Shown here: piece after piece, positions 25,868 through 36,539 of the stretch
Layout of the letters: every line of letters starts with the position of its first letter
Numbering within the stretch: position 1 is the stretch's first letter
NCBI GenBank assembly: GCA_963931925.1
Contig: OZ007579.1
Span: 46,045,882-46,109,881, forward strand
Length of the DNA stretch: 64,000 bases
Source: Onchidella celtica
Taxonomy: Eukaryota > Mollusca > Gastropoda > Systellommatophora > Onchidiidae
Direction of reading: 5' to 3'
Notes under the pieces: model-generated
The model's input: the letters and a program-made list of their open reading frames with translations, nothing else
Told to the model about the DNA's origin: nothing
Databases searched by the model: none
Translations under genes and position numbers: made by a program

Positions 25868-26924
25868 TCTTTGGATACTACGTATATAACCTTTCAGGAA
25901 GAAGAGTCGACCCATTTTCTGGTGATCCCGGAAGTAAATAACTGAAGTGATCACTTTTTATTATTAATTAAATTATTGAATGAAATTATAGTTTGCATCA
26001 TAACGTCTACCTGAACGTCATCATGAAATAGTTTGGTTTCATTTTGCAAAACGCCACAATTTCAATGTGCACTTCGTTCTGCTGACTAGCTCAAAGACCT
26101 TACATTGTGAGCACTTTCATTATGCCGTGTGCCAGTCAAACAGCTTAGTTAGTTCAATTCTACCACTGGTCACACCGAGTGCTTTTGACTACCGGAATAA
26201 AGAGATTTGGTTAAAAAATATGGAGGTCAAACCTGACTAAGAGGGATGAAAAAATTGAAACTCTGGAGCGATACTAAGGCAGATCTTCAGAGAAAGCGAG
26301 ACCTAAGCCAAATATCATTTCAAAGTGTTTGGGACCCTGGCTACCCTCGTGTCCTGTGCACTTGGGGGTTAATGCATTTAGGCACAGAAATTATGTGGGT
26401 TATCAACACAGAATAGTCTCTTGCACGGCCAAAGAGCTTGCCTAATTTCATCATTGTGAGTTTCTACGGCTATATAATATATAAATTTAAAGGAACAAAG
26501 CGACACTGAAGCTGCAGTTAAAACGACAAAATATATCTTTGTTTACTACTATTCAAAGCTCGGGTGCTAAGTTCCAAGTGGAGTCACTGTGCAAGGTCTT
26601 TGAGATGGTCCCCCAGGGAGGGGAAACTACTCGATTGTCTCGCTCTGATGTCATCACCTGTTTGCTTCCTGTTTGCCTCGCCTGGCTGTCGTCCTGTGCA
26701 ACAGCTAAGCAATATTAAAGGGCCTGTGCTGTGGGTGGGTGTGGCAGCCGTGTGTACGCCAACACAATCAGCAGTTTTCTCCTGTTGTGTGTTCCAATCA
26801 TTGGTCTGGCTTGACAGTTCTGTCTAATAAATCGAACTACAATCAAAGCCCAGCTGTGTTTTGGTGAAGTTGTACAAACTCTTGTAATTGTATGTCCTGT
26901 AAAGATGTATGGAAAACAGGGGTG
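25868..26924. other. Gene-less stretch
   Basis: Nothing recognised. An 87-codon open frame at 26564-26827 (+) lies in a GC-richer patch but has no known motif. Confidence 0.4.
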
Positions 26925-27400
26925 AGGGTGGAGGGGGGAAGAGGGAAGTGAGACTGAGAGAGAAAGGGGAAAGAGGAAGATGGGTGACAGAGAGTGGGAA
27001 GGGCTTAGGAGAAAGAGAGGGACAGAGAGAGATAGAGGAAAAAGAGACAGAGGAGAAAGGGGGTTAAAATTTAAGAGAAGACGAGGGGGGGGGAGAGAGA
27101 GAAGTGAGAGTTGATGGGAGAGGAAAAGGACAGAAAGAGGGAGAGGGAAAAGAGAAAGAGAGGTGAGTGGGGGAGGAGATGGGATAAGGAGGAAGAAGAA
27201 AAGGACAGAGAAGAAAAGAGATATAGGAAGGGGGGGGAGAGCTAGAGAGAGGGAAGTGGAAAAAAGGAGAGAGAGAAAGTGGGAAGGTGATTGGGAGAAA
27301 GAGAGTGACAGAGAGACAGAAAGGCAGAGGAAAGAGAGAGACAGAAAGACAGAGAGAGAGGAAAGAGTCAGGAGGAGAGAGAGAAAGAGAGAAGAGGGTG
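26925..27400. repeat. Degenerate polypurine (GA/GGA)n tract, ~475 bp
   Basis: Almost pure G/A on the + strand (GAGAGAGAAGTGAGAG, GGAGAGAGAGAAAG), with occasional ACAG. The Arg/Glu/Lys-rich open frame over it is an artefact. Confidence 0.85.
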
Positions 27401-27614
27401 TGTGTAAAAGTTAACAGAAAACGGCAGTTCGCGATAAGGTGCTAGTGACAGTGAGGACGGAGGTAGAAGCAATGGCATTGGAGACGGAAGCGAGACTGGC
27501 GAGTGATTAAATGTTACTTGGGTGTGTTGCTTGACACGCCCCCATATTGACCCAGAACTCGTTGTCATAACAATGCAGAATTTGTCACCGGCCTGTAACA
27601 AAACTTCTGAAGTT

Positions 27615-27805
27615 ATCAATACAATTAATAATACTGTAGTACTGCAGTTTTTGTATCCACCGTATGAAACGTGAGTTATCGTAAAATATGATAAATGTCC
27701 GCAATAACGAATTGGATAAAGCCAATAACAAAACAAAACAGAAAAATTCGACTTGATTTGGAAATGCCTTGTGAACCTTGAACTCACTCACGAATAATAG
27801 GGTAT
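27615..27805. repeat. Dispersed ~190-bp repeat, copy 1
   Basis: Very similar to 30348-30531 on the same strand, from ATCAATACAATTAATAATAC to GAATAATAGGGTAT, with a few small indels. Class unknown. Confidence 0.75.
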
Positions 27806-28691
27806 CCCCCCCCCCCCCCACACACACACAATATATACTGACCTCCCGTGGAAATGAGAAAAAAAATAACAATTTATTAGTCACAATAATCACACTCGAG
27901 TATACCAGTGACTAAGTGTCCGTGTGTGACTCATGTCAAAGACTTTGCTATCTTGTATTTTTATTTGTTCTATGCTGCAAAACACATCGTCAACAAATGT
28001 GCTGTCTTAATGGCCCAAGCCAGACTTCGATCCTGTAAGTCCATCTCAATGTCAAGCCCACCATATCATTTGAGACAAAAACCGCGATAATTCATACCCT
28101 CAAAGAGAGCCTAAACAACTGATATCATTAGATAAACTAGCTGAGTTACGCGGCCCTACCCGAGAGAAATATCTTTATTACCTAACACGATCTAGATTCA
28201 GGACACAAAGTAAAGTTCCCTCTACAGTCAAAGAAATACACTGACAGAATCAGAAACGACTCGGATTCCGCGCCAATTCTGGAGTTTGTCTACCCTATTT
28301 CGCTGAATTTTACAGACGATCCATGTTTTCGTTAATCCACAATTTGCTTCCTTCGGCGAATGAACAATGAGGAAACTGCGTCACGGTACTAAAAATAGAT
28401 CATAATAGCGTGTCCATGTTCTAAAAGCATGGAGTCTGTTGCGAATTTAACGTGGGAATTATGCAAAATGAACAAATTACCCAGAGCTTTCGGCATTTTT
28501 ATATAATCCCCTTACATCACAATAAGTCGAGTTATAGGCGATGAGAATGCTTCCAGAGTTTTGGAACCCTCCCAAAAAGGGCATTTGAGGGGAGAACTTT
28601 CACCCTTAGCTCCATTATAGTATGATGATACTTCATCCTGATTTAAACAGTTTTACTCGCTTTTACCAAAACGATGAAAAATAAGACAGAC
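27806..28691. other. Gene-less stretch
   Basis: C-run followed by (CA)n at 27808-27830; nothing else recognised. Confidence 0.45.
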
Positions 28692-29073
28692 CAGTGGTTC
28701 TCAACCTTCTCCAGGCAATCGCCCCTTAGGCTCCAAATTTCCATTCATCCTCCCCTCCTTCTCTCCACCCCTCCCCCCCCCCCCGCACCCTCCCCAAGAT
28801 GTTAAGTTTTTCAAGCTTTATTAGTGACAAAAGGGGTGTTGCTTTTTTTTATCAAATACAAGAAACAAAGACAGGTCGTTTCTCTTCATAAAACCCATCT
28901 ACACATGCTGTTGAACTAGTCAGTGGCAGTTCTATATTTGTCCCCAAAGCTAACGCAACCCCCCCCCCCCCACCCCCCACTTTTGTTTTTTTTCATCGTT
29001 TTCGCATCCTTGTCGCCTTTTTCTTCGTTTTCGCCCGCCTGGAAATCAAAATGGCCCACGTTGAGAACCGCTG
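28692..29073. mobile_element. hAT-type MITE, 382 bp
   Basis: Ends CAGTGGTTCTCAACCTT and AACGTTGAGAACCGCTG (one-base variation) are classic hAT-type inverted termini. The 8-bp flanks AGACAGAC (28684-28691) and AGACAGTC (29074-29081) form a 7/8 target duplication. The interior holds C-runs and no transposase. Confidence 0.8.
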
Positions 29074-29144
29074 AGACAGTCCCTTAGATTATGCTGGTGA
29101 CGATCATGCATACTATGGCAGGCTTCCTAGAATTAGACTTGATT

Positions 29145-29331
29145 AAGCCTGGGCTCCCACTGGCCGATTTTGATAGACCAACTAAGTTGGGCAATGACGT
29201 CAATACATTGAGTTTCAATGGAACCTCACGCAGCAACCAACTAATTGAAACTCATTAAAACTCAATTTCGTGACGTCACAACCATCCAATTAGACGGCCT
29301 ATCAAAATTAGCTGGTGCGCGCCTAGGCTAA
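29145..29331. mobile_element. MITE with GGGCTCCCACTGGCC / TTTTGATAG ends
   Basis: AAGCCTGGGCTCCCACTGGC and the region ending AGCTGGTGCGCGCCTAGGCT are inverted counterparts, and the inner GATTTTGATAG pairs with CTATCAAAAT. About 187 bp, non-coding, flanked by TTA-like sequence. Confidence 0.65.
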
Positions 29332-30347
29332 AAATAACCGCTAGTCACGTCTCCATGCAACATTCTCTGCCCTAGGCAAAAAGGGCATACAGATTTATAT
29401 TGGATACCACGACAAATCACAGACGTGACATCCAATGATTTGAAATAATAGAACACAGTTTCAGATAATGTACCTAAGGCTGAGTGCACCTTGGGCAAAC
29501 GAAAAATGAAAAAATGGCACTTAACATTTCACCTGTCCTCTGCAATTTTCTTGTATTTTTTTAATTAAACTTTTTAAGTTTCCTTTTTTAAATAAAACTA
29601 GCCGTGACCGCACGACCAGTGCGAGTGCCTCATCAGACTTCTCCTGATCCCTGTGCCGTTTGTAACATTATATTCCATAGATACTTCTCTTCACAGTTTA
29701 AGTTGGTTAATATTCTGATAGGTCTAGTTTCCTTCTCTGCTCGGAAGATATATGCATTTTCAGACTGTTTAATTAAGACAAAAATTCCTAAGAAATGACG
29801 ATGTTAATCGGTCAAGAAAGCTTCGATGTATGGTATCCATAGCAACCGTCCCTTTTCGGCAGAGCCAGACAAATAGTACAGAGTTCACGATTATTGCCAG
29901 TAATATACTAAGCAATGACGTCAACAAACTGTGCGGTTTCTTAATGGTGTGTACCACGAAGCCAAACGTAGGGAAAATATTACAATGGTGGAATCATCGC
30001 CAGCTTAAGAGACGAAATTATCTGGACGGCAGTAACATCTTTATCTCTCTCTGTCAACGTTAACGGTTAATGACGTACACTATAGAGCATTGTGTACAGA
30101 CGTAAATGTTAGCGGACGATTAAAGGCATTATGGACGAAGATAACTCCTCATCGGGGCCAACTAATTGAACTTTAGAACTGAAATTAGTTAGCTCCCCCT
30201 CTCCTCTTCGTCCATTCAATTGTATGAGAGTAGAAAATTAATGTTCAATGATTTACTGTTACCTCAACACTCACAGGGAAAGCGGGAAGCAGACAGACCT
30301 CTATTATTGTTTTTTATTGGCAAAGTACCTGTTGCCATGTGTGGTAT
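29332..30347. other. Gene-less stretch with a short inverted repeat
   Basis: Only a small palindromic unit is seen (ATGGACGAAGA at about 30130 against TCTTCGTCCAT at about 30206, with CTAATT inside). No gene. Confidence 0.4.
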
Positions 30348-30531
30348 ATCAATACAATTAATAATACTGTAGTACTGCAGTTTTTGTATCCACCGTATGA
30401 AACGTGAGTTATATATGATAAATGTCCGCAATAACGAATTGGATAAAGCCAATAACAAAACAAAACAAAATATTCGACTTGATCTGGAAATGCCTTGTGA
30501 ACCTTGAACTCACTCACGAATAATAGGGTAT
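30348..30531. repeat. Dispersed ~190-bp repeat, copy 2
   Basis: Second copy of the unit at 27615-27805, 2.7 kb away in direct orientation. Confidence 0.75.
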
Positions 30532-31285
30532 TATGTAGGAAATCAGAAGTGGGAGGGGAGAGTGGAGGTATTAGAAAACGACAGAGAGAACAAATTTAAT
30601 AAGTGAGGAAAGAATAAATATTCCCGTTTATTTTCAAGTCAATTTTTATTACAAATCGACCTTCGTGAGACAAGAGTGCGCACTAAAATGGACACGACCC
30701 CGCCAGGCAATCATGCGCATAACAAGCCAACAACTTCACCAACTATAACAAACACATCCAAGTCGGTTGTAGTTGTGTCAAAACTTAATGGTGTAACAGC
30801 ACCATTTGACACAACAAAGATCATCAACATCGACCTTATCTCTTGTGCTGTACACATTTGGGAAACAAGAAATTACAGGTGATTATGAGGGATTCTACAA
30901 AGACACGTTGCCCACCCCTTTTTTCTCTATACCCCCCCCCCCCCACCGCACCAACCCACCCCCTGACTCGTACTCCACCCACTTTTCGCTTCTACTACAC
31001 ATCATAACATCATATAAAACACACAAAACACCACACACACACACACACATTTACACACACACAAGCAAAAGAGATAGTATTTACCTTGGTGTTTACATTC
31101 ATAAAGAAAGGTAGTTGATCGACTTGTCAGTTTTTAAAGTTACATAAACAACAGTACACACAGTTACACTATGGTCATGAAGTCATGGAAGTTTTATTCA
31201 ACCTCGGGGTCAGGGGACTTTTCCAGGGAGAAAGGAGTGTGGAAGGGATGAGGAAAACTACTGAGGAGGGTCTTACATAGTGTGT
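30532..31285. other. Gene-less stretch
   Basis: C-run at 30937 and (AC)n at about 31030-31065; nothing else seen. Confidence 0.45.
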
Positions 31286-32195
31286 GTGTGTGACAGACAG
31301 ACAGGCAGACGGACGGACAGGCAGGCAGGAAGACAGGCAGGCAGACAGGCAGGCAGACAGGCAGATAGACACACAAGGAGGCAGGTAGGCAGACAGACAG
31401 ACAGACGAACAGGCGGACAGGCAGCCAGGCAGGCAGGCAGGCAGGAAGGCAGACAGACATACAGGGAAGTAGACAGACAGACGGACGTATGGACAGCCAG
31501 GCAGGCAGATAGACAGTCAGACAGACAGGCAGGCAGACAGGCAGATAGACAGTCAGACAGACAGACAGGCAGACAGACAGACAGGCAGATAGACAGTCAG
31601 ACAGACAGACAAGCAGACAGGCAGATAGACAGTCAGACAGACAGGCAGGCAGACAGGCAGATAGACAGTCAGACAGACAGACAGGCAGACAGTCAGACAG
31701 ACAGGCAGATAGACAGTGAGACAGACAGACAAGCAGACAGGCAGATAGACAGTCAGACAGACAGACAAGCAGACAGGCAGATAGACAGTCAGACAGACAG
31801 ACAGGCAGGCAGGCAGGCAGATAGACAGACAGGCAGGCAGGCAGGCAGGTAGGCAGGCAGATAGACAGTCAGACAGACAGACAGGCAGACAGACAGACAG
31901 TCAGACAGACAGGCAAATAGACAGTCAGACAGACAGACAAGCAGACAGGCAGATAGACAGTCAGACAGACAGGCAGGCAGACAGATAGATAGACAGTCAG
32001 ACAGACAGGCAGGCAGATAGACAGACAGACAGACAGACAGACAGGTAGACAGGTAGACAGGCAGATAGTCAGACAAACCGGTAGGCAGACAGGCAGATAG
32101 ACAATCAGACAGACAGGCAGATAGACAATCAGGCAGACAGAGGGACGGACAGGCAGGCAAGCAGGCAGATAGACAGACAGACAGACAGACAGACA
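31286..32195. repeat. (CAGA/CAGG)n satellite with higher-order units, ~910 bp
   Basis: Tetramers ACAG, GCAG and ATAG in a higher-order pattern that repeats AGACAGGCAGATAGACAGTC every 50-70 bp. Open frames of up to 190 codons on both strands (DRQAGRQ and CLSVCLS patterns) arise because a tetramer array lacks stops. They are not genes. Confidence 0.95.
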
Positions 32196-32963
32196 CAAAG
32201 CAAATAAACAGAAGCATGGTAAGTTGGACTTTTTGAGGGGCTGTGGAGGGGGGCGGTGTGAGGGAAGCAGTATGTCTCAGGTATTGACCAGGCCAGGTGT
32301 TGCAAGACAAAAGGTTGAAAGCCCTTACTGCAGCAGAACATTTTCTATACGTAGACAACAAACATAGATTCTACATAGCAAAGAGAATAATGTATAAGGT
32401 CCACTTAACAGATCACAGCAATTCCACGTCATGGCCACAGCCGACTTAATCGCCGATCTGGCTAGTGAGGTCACATATCGAGGGGTATTTGCCATTATTG
32501 TTGTAGGGGATATTTTGCGAATTTTGAGATTTTGTCATGAAAATGGTTCTCTCACTCATTGCAATTGGTTAACAACTTTTCGAGATATGTCTTTGTGACG
32601 TAATGATGTCCTCCGATAGGGAACGGGAGTGTGGACCGGAAATACTAAAAATAGTTCTCTCATGACTTCCGGGGGGCAACTACGGCCTACATGAATTAGC
32701 ACTGTTCAAAGGGGTCTATGGCCTGAGCACGAACGACTTTGTTTTATTTAGGAGTAATGTCTTATTCCATTGTAATTTAGCTTCAGGAGCATCGTCTTCT
32801 GTCAGCGCTATAGACGCAATGAGCGTTTTCGACAACATTTTGCCCCCGAAACAAATAGGAATGCAGAAAATCGTGACGCCATTTCACATGTAAATTCCCG
32901 TTCCCTATTTTACACACTCTTCAAAGTTTCGATTCTCTTTTTCTCGAAAAGACAAAAATGCAC
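32196..32963. other. Sequence downstream of the cadherin
   Basis: No further cadherin exon recognised. If exon H is terminal, this is the 3' UTR and flank. A minus-strand AATAAA (complement at 32743-32748) lies about 220 bp after the stop and could be its poly(A) signal. Confidence 0.35.
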
Positions 32964-33203
32964 TTACAACAATATGGAAAATACCCAACGATGTTTATTC
33001 AGGCCAAAGAAGAACCAACCACAAAACATTGTAACTGACCTTGGTTTGACTCTGGGCGGGCGACTTTTACAAACGTTACCACAGTTGAACTTGCTGCAAG
33101 CATTCCAGCACAGACTGCCGTATCTCCACAGCATGAAGGACAACAGACCCAGCAAGAAAGTACCCAGTAGAGCTGCTATAATAATCCAAGGCAGGTTGGG
33201 GTC
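32964..33203 (-). CDS. Cadherin exon H: transmembrane segment and short tail
   Basis: Acceptor CCCACAG at 33204-33210; phase 0, matching exon G. Begins DPNLPW, then a hydrophobic helix ([19 protein letters not shown], about residues 7-25), then basic and cysteine-rich cytoplasmic sequence ([20 protein letters not shown], followed by [10 protein letters not shown]). Two endings are possible: read-through to a TAA at 32964-32966, or splicing at AAG/GTCAGT (exon end 33040) to an unseen tail exon. I give the read-through end. No catenin-binding region is visible, so this is either a short-tailed cadherin or the tail continues in exons I could not find. Confidence 0.8.
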   Translation of the reverse strand, partial: DPNLPWIIIAALLGTFLLGLLSFMLWRYGSLCWNACSKFNCGNVCKSRPPRVKPRSVTMFCGWFFFGLNKHRWVFSILL

Positions 33204-33284
33204 CTGTGGGAGGTGGGTGGCAAAAACTCTAGTATCCTGGTATTTATTATATCTCTCCACCTCTCCGTCTGTGTGTGTGCCTCT

Positions 33285-33329
<45 letters not shown>

Positions 33330-33334
33330 CTCTC

Positions 33335-33381
<47 letters not shown>

Positions 33382-33727
33382 CTCTCTCTCTCTCTCTTTC
33401 TCTCTTTCGCTCTCTCTCTCTCTTTGTCTCTTTCTGTCTCTCTGTCTCCCTCTGTCTCTCTCTCTCCCTCTTCGTCTATCTACCTCTATATCTCCCTTTC
33501 TCTGGCTCTCATTCGCTCCCCCACTCTCCCTTTCTCTCTCTTTCTCTCATTCGCTCTCTCACTCTGCCTTTCTCTCGCTCTATCTCTGTCTCTCTCTCCC
33601 CTCTCTCCCTCACTTTCTGTCTATGTATCTCTCTATCTCTCTATCTCCCTTTCTCTCTCTCTCTTTCTCTCATTCGCTCTCTCACTCTGCCTCTCTCTCT
33701 CTCTGTCTCTCTTTCTTTCTCTCTCTC

Positions 33728-33773
<46 letters not shown>

Positions 33774-36372
33774 CTCTCTCTTTAGCTCTCTCTCTATCTC
33801 TGATGCTTGAACACATCAAATTTTAAATACCACAACAACAACAACAAAAAACAGTAGAATTTCCCAAAGCTCATCCTTAGAAACAGAGTTCCTATCAATA
33901 ACAACCAGTTATACTCTAGTTTAGTTCTTTTTTCCCTGTTTCAACACACCAAATCTATGTCAGAGTTTCGTTGACAAAAGGCCGTATTTCGCCAAGCCCA
34001 GTGTCAGAAATAGACTCCCTACACTTCTCAAAAGTATTCGTAATTCCTAGATGTTCATATTGAACTCTTCGTCTGATATCTTTGTGGTGACTTCATATGA
34101 GAATTGAAGAAAGCCTTTACATGAAATCATTCGAAAGAGTATAGACAAGTGTTATATATTTTTTTATTTATTTATGTGTAGGACCCCCAATCGTGTTGGG
34201 CCTCCCAAACATGGCACGTCTCCCAAACGTGGCAAATTGCGCGCTTCAGTGCGCACTAGTTCTAATGATTAGCCTGCAGTCTGACATGTCCGTTGCCTTT
34301 ATGTGAACTGTAAGGGTGGGCCGTAAAACAATTATAATAAAAAAAACCCGTGTACAGCTGATTGTGATATAGCAGTCGGCAAAATAAATGTTACTTTAAC
34401 TATGACCGTAACATATCAGAGTAAGAAAACGAAGCATGCTTTAAAACTGCAATGGTTTGACAATTTCTTTAGAAAAAAAAAACAATATTTCTGGTGCTTT
34501 TCTCAGTTGTTCACATAAGGACAATTGCTCACATAAGGGCAACTGTACATATAAGAACAAGTGTCCACGTAAAGACAAGTGTTCACATTAGGATAACTGT
34601 TCACATAAGAACAACTGTTCACATAAGGACAGCTGTTCACATAAGAGCAACTGTTCACATAAAGACAACTGTTCACATAGGACAACTGTTCACATAAAGA
34701 CAACTGTTCACATAAGGACAACTGTTCATATAAGGACCTTTCACATAAGGACAAATGTTCACATAAGGACAACTGTTCACAGAAGAACAACTGTTCAAAA
34801 GTGCAACTGTTCACAAAAGGACAACTGTTCACATAAAGACAACTGTTCACAAAAGATAACTGTTCACAAAAGGACAACTGTTCACATAAAGACAATTGTT
34901 CACAAAAGGACAACTGTTCACAAAAGGACAACTGTTCCCATAAGGACAACTGTACACATATGAAATAATGTTCACATTAGGACAACTGTACACATAAAAA
35001 CAAATGTTCACATTAGGACAACTGGTCACATACGTCATCTTCTCTAGTAAAGCTCGAGGATGCTGCCGTTGTAATGACAGGGGCAGCGGTGATGATGGGG
35101 GCTGCTGTTGCAACCGTCGGGTTTGTCATTGGCGGCTGTGTGGTGGGGCATGGCTGTGGAGAGACAGGCAGTGGCGTACGTGAGTCAGTCAGTAAGTCAG
35201 CCAGACAGTCGGTCAGTCAGCCAGTCAGTCAATCAATCAGTCAGTCAGTTAGTCAGTCAGTCAGCCAATCAGTCAGTCAGTCAGCCAGTCAGTCAGTCAG
35301 TCAGTCAGTCGGCCAGTCAGTCAGTTAGTCGGTCAGTCAGTCAGTGAGTCAGTCAGTCAGTCAGCCAGTCAGTCAGTGAGTGAGTCATTGAGTCAGTTAG
35401 TCGGTCAGTCAGTCAGTGAGTCAGTCAGTCAGTCAGCCAGTCAGTCAGTGAGTGAGTCATTGAGTCAGTTAGTCAGTCCGTGAGTCATTCAGTGAGTCCG
35501 TCAGTCATTCAGTCAATTGGTCTGGTCGGTCGGACAGGCAGTGAATAATTGACTTCGGTCTGTGTCTAACTGCCTGAACAACTCCCAGATTTAGCTAATT
35601 GACATGGCTCACATGACCGACCGATTGATTTGCTGACTGGGTGACTGACTGAGTGAAAGCATAAATGAATGAATGACTTCCTAACTGATCGAATATCATA
35701 TTCAGTCCCATCTAATTCCTTTCTTGTATTGATATTTTTATTTATGCTATGACTTAGCCAATAAGTCATGTCCCAATCCTTATCTGGAAAACTACAAGAA
35801 AGAAAAAAACAAAAAAAGGTGAAAAGGAAATAGACGAAGGTAAAGATGAAAAAGTTCAAGCTGGCCGATGTTACGGGACCGCTGTCTGATTACAAAGCTT
35901 AATAGACAAAACACTGGACTAAGTCCTCTGCTCATCCATAGTTGACTATGTAAAAACATACGGTCCCCTAACACCCCGAAAGCAAAGATGAAATTTCAAC
36001 TCACAAGGAATCTGACACTGATGACCACAGGGTTTTCGCTTCTGAGGGGGCCGGGGGTCTGGCCCCTGTCGTGGGCGTAGGCATCGAAAGTGACCACACT
36101 GCCGGCGGGCATGGGTTGGTTCAATATGAGCTCACCGCCTGTACCCATACTGACAGAGCCACCTGACCCGCTGTCATAGAATAGGACATTACATGTATTG
36201 CAAGATGTTGTTGCGGCTGTTGCTGAGGATATTGTTGTTCTTGCTGTAGTTGTTGCTTCTGAGGTGTTGATATTTTTGGCGTTGTTGTTGTTGATGTTGG
36301 TAAGCTTGTTATTGGCGATAATGAGGAGGAGGGTGATGATGATGATGAAGAAGAAGAAGATGATGATGATGG

Positions 36373-36413
<41 letters not shown>

Positions 36414-36500
36414 GTGATGGTGATGATGATGATGATGGTGATGATGGTGATGATGATGATGATGGTGATGATGGTGATGATGATGGTGATGATGATAATA

Positions 36501-36539
<39 letters not shown>

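Noticed and set aside
27163-27414. Arg/Glu-rich 83-codon protein
   Set aside because: Polypurine satellite translation.
31280-32361. Long open frames of up to 190 codons on both strands (DRQAGRQ and CLSVCL patterns)
   Set aside because: They lie wholly in a (CAGA/CAGG)n satellite; a tetramer array without stop triplets is open in several frames.
33213-33826. Ser/Leu-rich frames of 183-278 codons
   Set aside because: (TC)n satellite. The start of one frame is the antisense of cadherin exon H.
34500-35034. Possible CRISPR-like array
   Set aside because: Units are contiguous 18-mers without spacers in animal DNA; it is a minisatellite.
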